Below the pieces are notes generated by a model. It saw only the letters and a program-made list of their open reading frames with translations. It did not search any database and was not told the origin of the DNA. The translations under genes were made by a program, and so were the position numbers. From Paracyclopina nana (Eukaryota; Arthropoda; Copepoda; Cyclopoida; Cyclopettidae), in the NCBI GenBank assembly GCA_019096065.1, contig JAGUCH010000009.1, positions 5,714,001 through 5,778,000 on the forward strand: a stretch of 64,000 nucleotides of DNA, written 5' to 3'. Positions 58,761 to 64,000 of the stretch are shown here, one piece after another (position 1 is the first letter of the stretch; each line of letters opens with the position of its first letter).

Positions 58761-59839
58761 TTAAAAATTATGCGTGTAAGGGAGCGATTTCACAAATTTT
58801 CTCAGGGAAGCATTGCTGCTTATTATTACTGATGGGACAATGACAGAGAGAATGAAATGGGGCCACAAGTCCACGAGTAGAATATTTTGATTGTAGTCAG
58901 GTCTGCCTGAATTGTTGAGATACAAGTAAAAGTAAATTGTGGGAATAGAAGGCACAATAATGATAATGGCTAAAATTGCAACAATTGCATGATTCATAAT
59001 TTCCGGATTGTAAATACTATTATTGAAGGAAAAATTATGGGCTGCAGGAATTTCGATCACTGGCAAAATTTGGCTCCTTTTACACCTGTTCCGTATTTTT
59101 GCTATGACTCTCCGGAGGAAAAGCAAGAGCACCGATCCGAATGCCAAAATTATCATGATTACAGGTATCCTGCAATATTTTATGGATTCTTATGATCATG
59201 CTGATAAAACATTTGAAATGTACCTACTTGAATTGCAGCGAAGGCTGCTGAATCATGGCCTCGGGTATTCCTTGCAGCCTTGACGCAAGATCCAGATTTT
59301 CGCCTGTACCATACCTCGCCAAGCTAATCAGAGTCCCAACTATAATGTTGAACAATGAGAGAAAGAATGCAAAAAATGAGTCATTGATGGGAGGAACTCG
59401 TTTCCACACAAACTCAATCAAGTATCTCAGCACGGATGTCTCGATGATCACCATGACAATTATGACCACTCCAGCACTTCTCACAGTGGTCAGGAAGGTT
59501 GCTAAGAGCAGGCCAACATTGCCAACCCCAAGAACTTTCAACATAAATATGTTGACCACAGATAGATTTCGAAAAATGGTGGTTGCATAAACCAGTGAAA
59601 AGAGCTATAATAAGAAAGGATTATTTCGAAATATCATAGCTATAAAAAGCTTAATGTACCTGATCAATAATTCTGCGCTTTAACGGGTCACCGCCATATT
59701 TTTCGTACAAGATCAACCCAATAAGCATGTAGTTACCGGGTATTTGTATGAGGACCCACATCAGAATTGCTGCAGACGAATGGGCAGCATCGAGAGTCTG
59801 GAATGTCATGTTTGAGGTGATTTCGAAATGCGTCTTCAT
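58761..59839 (-). CDS. Orphan rhodopsin-like 7TM receptor
   Basis: Three exons (59839-59660, 59604-59228, 59169-58761) give 321 residues with about seven hydrophobic segments. After a short Asn/Ser-containing N-terminus come TM1 (ILMWVLIQIPGNYMLIGLIL, containing the GN pair), the loop YEKYGGDPLKRRIIDQ, TM2-TM4 in exon two (VGLLLATFLTTVRSAGVVII; FFAFFLSLFNIIVGTLI), then TM5 (IPVIMIILAFGSVLLLFL), TM6 and TM7 in exon three, ending with SNASLRKFV. The YEKYGGDPxKR loop fits divergent arthropod orphan class A receptors. The ligand is unknown and no DRY or NPxxY motif is clear. Introns are 55-58 bp. Confidence 0.75.
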
Positions 59840-60473
59840 TTTAGAGCTGTTGCCTGATTACTGAAAGGATTTCGATTGGCATGACGATAATGCCAATGCT
59901 AGCTCTCCCAAAATCCGTGCTCATGTACTCATAAGAGCTTTTAAGAGATGATTTGAGACAGGATTAGTTCATTAGCACGCATTCATTGCGAGAATATTTG
60001 AAGAGTGTAGATTCAAACTGTTCAAGCAAGAGGTACTTGTCCTTGAAATGATCAATAAAAGAGTATCAATAAAGATCTACTTGCCAAGTGTCAACTGTCA
60101 AAGTCAATTGCTATAGAATAGCGCGGTAAAATCGGTGGTAGCGTCACAATCGGTAAAAGCTTGAGCCTTAGCAGGCTAGACTTGATGCATCAAAGGCCAA
60201 GATGAAGGCCCCCCTCGTTGGGGAGCAATGGCGGCCTTCAAGGACGAAAAGAATAGATCTATCTCGTTCAAAGGTAAAACAGCAAGTGATTTATTCTAGG
60301 CAAAAAGGACGCTAGCTCAGTCAGCTAGCGCCCGCGCATTTCAGCGCTACCAGACCAAAACCCCCCTCCGGCCTTTGTTGGCAAAGGCCGTCAGGTTCGA
60401 TAGATACAAACAGTTTAACATGATGATTCTTGCTAATGAATTCTTGCAATCCTTGTGCGATTAGCCCCAAACC
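59840..60473. other. Spacer and 3' UTR of the large ORF
   Basis: The right part is probably the 3' UTR of the minus-strand ORF at 60474. It holds two strong hairpins: GCTAGCTCAGTCAGCTAGC (60311-60329, 7-bp stem) and GGCCTTTGTTGGCAAAGGCC (60370-60389, 8-bp stem, 4-nt loop). AATAAA on the minus strand lies at about 60289-60296. The GCTAGCTCAGTCAG and GTCAGGTTCGATAG words (plus strand) resemble tRNA A and B boxes. The left part shows nothing. Confidence 0.5.
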
Positions 60474-63400
60474 TTAGCAGGGAACAATGGTCAGGGGGAC
60501 GCCGGCTTCGTCAGGGGTGCTCCCCTTGCCCACCGTGACAACAGTAGCGTAGTTGCCTTCAGGAGTTCGCCGCCAGGTAAAATCCAAACACGTAACAAGG
60601 CTCAGCGTGTAACAATTGAATAGGGCACACGCTGCGAAATCATTTATCAATGTCATAAATGGGACGCGTTGATGCTGCCATGCCTCGTGGCCGAGGGCGC
60701 CGCAAGATTTGCATCTGGCCTTCATCATAGGGCAAACCTTCAAGACATGATCCTTGCCCCGGCAGCGTGGATAAACGCATCGGACGTTAATTTTTTGGCA
60801 CGCCGGCTTCTTGAATTTTGGCAAAGGCCGACCGTCAGTATCGGCCTTGGCCGCGGCTGTAGCCAGCTTCCCATATTCTTGGCGGTGGGCGGACGACCCG
60901 CAGCGGCCGCAGTGGTGGGGCGTTTCCAGACTCGCATCGAAACTCCCAACGATGACGTCGTGCAGAGTGAGCTCTGCAAGATCCTTGCCATTGGCGAGTT
61001 GCCTGAGCTCCGCCCTTAATTCGGGAGCTATCGCGTTGACGTCAATTGGCATAGGAAGCCCAGTCTTCAATGATTGATAGACAATCGACGGCGAGTTGAC
61101 CGACGTGATGCTCGGGCTGTGGACCATAAAGGCCGGTGCTGGCGACACATTGTCCTTCGTCATCCATTCGCCAATGCCTAGCGGCCTGAACATTTCAGCC
61201 AACTTCGACGTGGAGTTGGCAAACCTCTGCTTGTTTTTGATGATGTCCAACAGCAGCAGGCAATAGCGATTAGCATCGCACTGGTCATTGAGCTGCAACC
61301 TCTTCATCATCGTCGTGGCCATCCTCGTCAGGAGGATAGCGGGCAAGGCCACGTGATACCACGCGTACAAGAGCAGTCCGCCATGCCATTGCGCCCATGG
61401 CCTCGAAAAATCGGCCTTGACGGCCCTCATCTGCACGAGACCGGCCTGAAGGACGACAGCCGGCGGTGGAGGCTCATCAGGGTGCTCCCTTTTCCACCGA
61501 TCTTCATGGATCATGACGAATTTTGTGGGCAGGCCCAGCTGCTCTGCCACATAGCTAGCGCCAGACTTGATTTTTGAGTGGTGCACTCCAGGCTGGGGGT
61601 AAGCAATGCCTGCCAAATTCATCGCATCACAAACAGGGTAGCATGGCACGTTCATTGCTCCCAATCTTCGTTGGTCATCGCTGACGGCGAACTGCAGCTT
61701 CCTTATCAGGGGCTCGTTCAACATCCTTTTCAACGGCTCGGGTATTTCAATGCCACGAACATTGTCCGTCGCATGTCGCGCATTTATTAGCCCGCCATAG
61801 TTTACCTGCACCAGCAAGGCCACTCCATTCGGTGCAGCCGCAATGAAGGCTGTGAAGGCCTCGGGAGGTGGACGGGACTGGCCAAAGTCAGCAGCTTCAT
61901 ACGCCGCAGGCGTCCAATTTTCTGTGGCAATTATCATCCACAGATGTGCAGCAATGGATGAGAAGAACTCGCTCTCCATCAGGATCTTCTCCACCCGTCC
62001 CCACTGACTAGCGTCGTCGAGGGTGACCATATTCCTTCGACCATCCAGCATGCGCAGGTCAAAGGGGCCTTGAAGGCCGAGGCTGTCCTCAGTGGCTAGC
62101 GCCATCGGGTAGTAGGCCATGACTGCCACCTTATCAATGCCATGATGGAGCGCATCTTTTTTGTCGGGCTTCGGGGGGAGCTTCGCATCACAGAAGTCTT
62201 CTGGGCAGTCTGGCAAGGGCGTGGTGTTGGCCAGCCGGGCTCGGGCAATAGCGCAGGGCGGCACCACTTCGCTGGTCGCAATCGGGGCGGGGGGCGAGGC
62301 CAGCAAGGTTTCTGCTGCTCCTCCAACTGGGCTGAGCGCGCATAACAATCCTGCAGCTGAGTAGTCACGCAACTTCTCTGCTTCCGCGCCATGGGAGCCA
62401 AAGTCGTCAAATTCGAGCAGCCAGCTCAGAGCCCTGCCCTGGTCCCTTAGCGGGAAGGCTTGCATCAGCGACCGCAAGGCTGCTCCATCGGGCCCCTCCT
62501 CTGGATCGACCGGTTCTCCAGTGCGGTATTGCTGTCGCACTCCCGCCAACAGACGGAAAATCCTGGAGCACTTCAAAAATCCATCCGTGGCGGCTTCTTT
62601 CATCTCTTCTGTTAGCTCCAGGTGGACATCATTCCCAGGGTCCTTTGCCAGCTCTACCGCATGTCTCTTGAACAAGACTGGATGATTTGCCAACATCGTC
62701 TTTATAGGGTCTTGGCCGTCAGATAAGGCTGCCAAGCGTAGCGCATCTTTGTAGGGGGCATTTACCCGCCCCACTAACCTGGAAGTCTCCCTGCGCAGAT
62801 CGTCAGGCAGGGCTGGGCCGTAGTCAGCTCTCCAACCCATGATGGCGACATTTCCAGACGCGTAAGCGGTAGCCCGCTTATAATTGTCCATCTCCAATAA
62901 TTCGTCCAGGTAGTAGGAGTATTCGAAACCCCAATCCCTGGCGAAACTTGCGGCACGGTCGTCCAGATCTTCGTCACGGGTGTTGGAGTGGAAGTCGCTG
63001 GCGCAGGCGTAGATCTCGGGTACGTCACAGCCGGGAGCGAAGTACGCCCAATCGCTTGGCTCCTTGTGGCGGTTGACGTCATAGAGCTTGCGTATTGGGT
63101 TGGGCCTTCGCGGGTCAAAATCTTCGTCCCAGGCAAACTCAGCCACCGGGGTAGCTTGCCTGCTTGCGGCCTGGTCCACTTCTTCTTCGCGCACCTCCCT
63201 AGCGGGTTGCTGCGTGTCTCGAGCTAGCAGCTGGCTTCGCCGTTGCAAGGCCGTCCTTGCGCGGAATCGGGCTCCATCGGATGTCTCCCGAACATTCTCC
63301 TCGAACCTGAGAGCCCTAGCGGCTCTGGCAGGTGACCTCCTCCGGCTGGGTGACCTAGAACGGGTGCGTGAGCGACGTCTGGATTTGGAACGCTTAGCCT

Positions 63401-63596
63401 TGCGGCTGCGTGAGCGGGCCTCGCGGCCTCTTTCATACCTTCCTTCGGGGCGGTCCCGTGGGTTCCTTGGCGGGGTGGCAGGAGTAGCCTCCTGCCTATC
63501 CTCCTCCAGGATGCCGTCGTCGCGTTGATCGTCAATTAGCAGCGCGTCATCATCGTCCATTCTTGTATTTTCGGGCGCTGGATTTCGTTCGGCCAT
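60474..63596 (-). CDS. Large intronless ORF: RS-rich N-terminus, C-terminal zinc knuckles
   Basis: 1040 residues from ATG 63596 (good context, CAAAATGGCC); the frame is open upstream through 63806 and further to the slippery site at 63767. Residues ~45-90 are Arg/Ser-rich (RSRSRKAKRSKSRRRSRTRS). A long mixed region follows. Near residues ~920-1000 are Cys/His clusters: CGRCGSSAHRQE (incomplete), CVYPRCRGKDHVLKVC (CX4CX4HX4C) and CKSCGALGHEAWQH (CX2CX4HX4H), like retroelement nucleocapsid knuckles. No protease, reverse transcriptase or integrase motif is visible. The ORF is clearly richer in G+C than surrounding DNA and lacks introns, suggesting a transposon gag-like protein, a domesticated one or an old viral insertion. 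I do not recognise the family. Confidence 0.75.
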   Translation of the reverse strand: MAERNPAPENTRMDDDDALLIDDQRDDGILEEDRQEATPATPPRNPRDRPEGRYERGREARSRSRKAKRSKSRRRSRTRSRSPSRRRSPARAARALRFEENVRETSDGARFRARTALQRRSQLLARDTQQPAREVREEEVDQAASRQATPVAEFAWDEDFDPRRPNPIRKLYDVNRHKEPSDWAYFAPGCDVPEIYACASDFHSNTRDEDLDDRAASFARDWGFEYSYYLDELLEMDNYKRATAYASGNVAIMGWRADYGPALPDDLRRETSRLVGRVNAPYKDALRLAALSDGQDPIKTMLANHPVLFKRHAVELAKDPGNDVHLELTEEMKEAATDGFLKCSRIFRLLAGVRQQYRTGEPVDPEEGPDGAALRSLMQAFPLRDQGRALSWLLEFDDFGSHGAEAEKLRDYSAAGLLCALSPVGGAAETLLASPPAPIATSEVVPPCAIARARLANTTPLPDCPEDFCDAKLPPKPDKKDALHHGIDKVAVMAYYPMALATEDSLGLQGPFDLRMLDGRRNMVTLDDASQWGRVEKILMESEFFSSIAAHLWMIIATENWTPAAYEAADFGQSRPPPEAFTAFIAAAPNGVALLVQVNYGGLINARHATDNVRGIEIPEPLKRMLNEPLIRKLQFAVSDDQRRLGAMNVPCYPVCDAMNLAGIAYPQPGVHHSKIKSGASYVAEQLGLPTKFVMIHEDRWKREHPDEPPPPAVVLQAGLVQMRAVKADFSRPWAQWHGGLLLYAWYHVALPAILLTRMATTMMKRLQLNDQCDANRYCLLLLDIIKNKQRFANSTSKLAEMFRPLGIGEWMTKDNVSPAPAFMVHSPSITSVNSPSIVYQSLKTGLPMPIDVNAIAPELRAELRQLANGKDLAELTLHDVIVGSFDASLETPHHCGRCGSSAHRQEYGKLATAAAKADTDGRPLPKFKKPACQKINVRCVYPRCRGKDHVLKVCPMMKARCKSCGALGHEAWQHQRVPFMTLINDFAACALFNCYTLSLVTCLDFTWRRTPEGNYATVVTVGKGSTPDEAGVPLTIVPC

Positions 63597-63754
63597 TTTG
63601 GGCTCTTGGACCAGTGATCCGGAAATGAGTTTTTGGCTGAGCTTCGCGGCAAGTTTATTTTCAAATCGATTTGTATTTATTTGGCGCCTTCTCTTTTGGG
63701 GCAGTGCGCCCCCCTCGTAACGGAGTGCTGAGCAAGGCCTTGCGCTCCAATGAG

Positions 63755-64000
63755 CTACAAGGGCTGCTTTTTTGCTCTCGCTCTCGTATTGGGCGGCTCG
63801 TAACACGGCACAAATTCTTCCGCGCTTTTGCGCTGCGCGGCTTGTTTCCGGGTTGACGCTCGCTTGGGCGAATCGGCGCGGCCTTGTTTTTCTAGGCCGG
63901 CTGACGCAACATTTTCGCGTTTGTTTTTGTTGTCTGCTTCTCTCTGTTGTCTTAACTTCAATTTTTCTTTCAGTGCACTGTGTTCTGCAACTAAAAACGG
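63755..64000 (-). CDS. Upstream basic ORF, 3' end only
   Basis: On the minus strand a frame is open from the window edge (64000) to TAG at 63755, 81 codons. It is rich in Lys, Arg, Glu, Gln and Ala (e.g. KEKLKLRQQREADNKNKREN, then KRASTRKQAAQRKS), likely helical or disordered. No start is visible. Its last codons include the heptamer A AAA AAG (63773-63767), 9 nt before the stop, and the -1 frame there is the frame of the 60474 ORF. It could be the first ORF of the same element. Confidence 0.5.
   Translation of the reverse strand, partial: PFLVAEHSALKEKLKLRQQREADNKNKRENVASAGLEKQGRADSPKRASTRKQAAQRKSAEEFVPCYEPPNTRARAKKQPL
63767..63773 (-). other. Candidate -1 frameshift heptamer A AAA AAG
   Basis: In the zero frame of the upstream ORF the codons are GCA AAA AAG, so the heptamer is in the X XXY YYZ register. 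A one-base backward slip continues as GCA GCC CTT GTA in the frame of the 60474 ORF. Downstream within ~80 nt are a 12-nt palindrome GCAAGGCCTTGC and a possible GGGGC-GCACT-GCCCC hairpin. Confidence 0.5.

Noticed and set aside
63720-63795. tRNA gene upstream of the large ORF (GCCCTTGTAGCTCATTGG)
   Set aside because: Only the A-box and D-arm-like part fits; no B box or acceptor pairing.
63596-63806. Start of the large ORF at 63806
   Set aside because: Not an ATG in strong context as a first choice; the ATG at 63596 has a better context, while the upstream stretch may be translated only through the frameshift.

Overview
The window is nuclear DNA of an intron-rich animal, most likely an arthropod and plausibly a crustacean. 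Genes carry GT-AG introns, many only 55-60 bp long. The gene content is metazoan: synaptotagmin, anoctamin, TTLL5-type glutamylase, INPP4 with an N-terminal PH domain, BDP1, DPY30 and RNASEK. Two DUF4789 secreted proteins and a divergent orphan 7TM receptor are types I associate with arthropods. The species cannot be fixed from sequence alone.

Layout, left to right. 829-4499 (+): last four coding exons of a synaptotagmin-7-like gene, with a ~109-bp satellite in its last intron. 6173-8089 (+): unrecognised secreted protein. 8673-12070 (-): F-box/WD40 protein with a ~1.4-kb foldback in its last intron. 12401-16717 (-): TTLL5-like tubulin glutamylase. 19341-20548 (-): unrecognised secreted protein. 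21982-28665 (-): INPP4 phosphoinositide 4-phosphatase, possibly with a 5' exon at 32871-32894. 34580-36925 (+): two DUF4789 genes followed by duplicated gene tails, one split by a hAT-like element. 39286-41743 (+): UCH-L1/L3-type deubiquitinase with DPY30 nested antisense in its last intron. 41753-47544 (-): anoctamin. 49144-52179 (-): mitochondrial isoleucyl-tRNA synthetase. 52475-54475 (-): single-exon BDP1. 55001-56442 (+): farnesyl diphosphate synthase. 56707-57114 (-): ribonuclease kappa. 57552-58569 (-): unrecognised helical protein with a frame break. 58761-59839 (-): orphan 7TM receptor. 60474-64000 (-): a GC-rich, intronless block with two overlapping ORFs joined at an A AAA AAG heptamer.

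Most genes are unrelated housekeeping or signalling genes packed closely. Notable arrangements are the tail-to-tail UCHL/anoctamin pair (9 bp between stop codons), the divergent BDP1/FPPS pair (525 bp between start codons) and the nested DPY30. Introns and spacers are full of non-autonomous mobile elements: a MITE group ending in GGGCGTTCYCATATT, a ~550-bp family beside and inside INPP4, TA-flanked CAGTCTG elements, twin elements with internal tandem repeats in anoctamin, tRNA-like SINEs, foldbacks and a hAT-like element with an 8-bp target duplication.

The best candidate for something undescribed is the right-hand block. A basic ORF open to the window edge overlaps, in the -1 frame, a 1040-1110-codon ORF with an Arg/Ser-rich N-terminus and C-terminal zinc knuckles. 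All exon borders were placed by eye from splice consensus and reading phase; total coding lengths were checked for divisibility by three.
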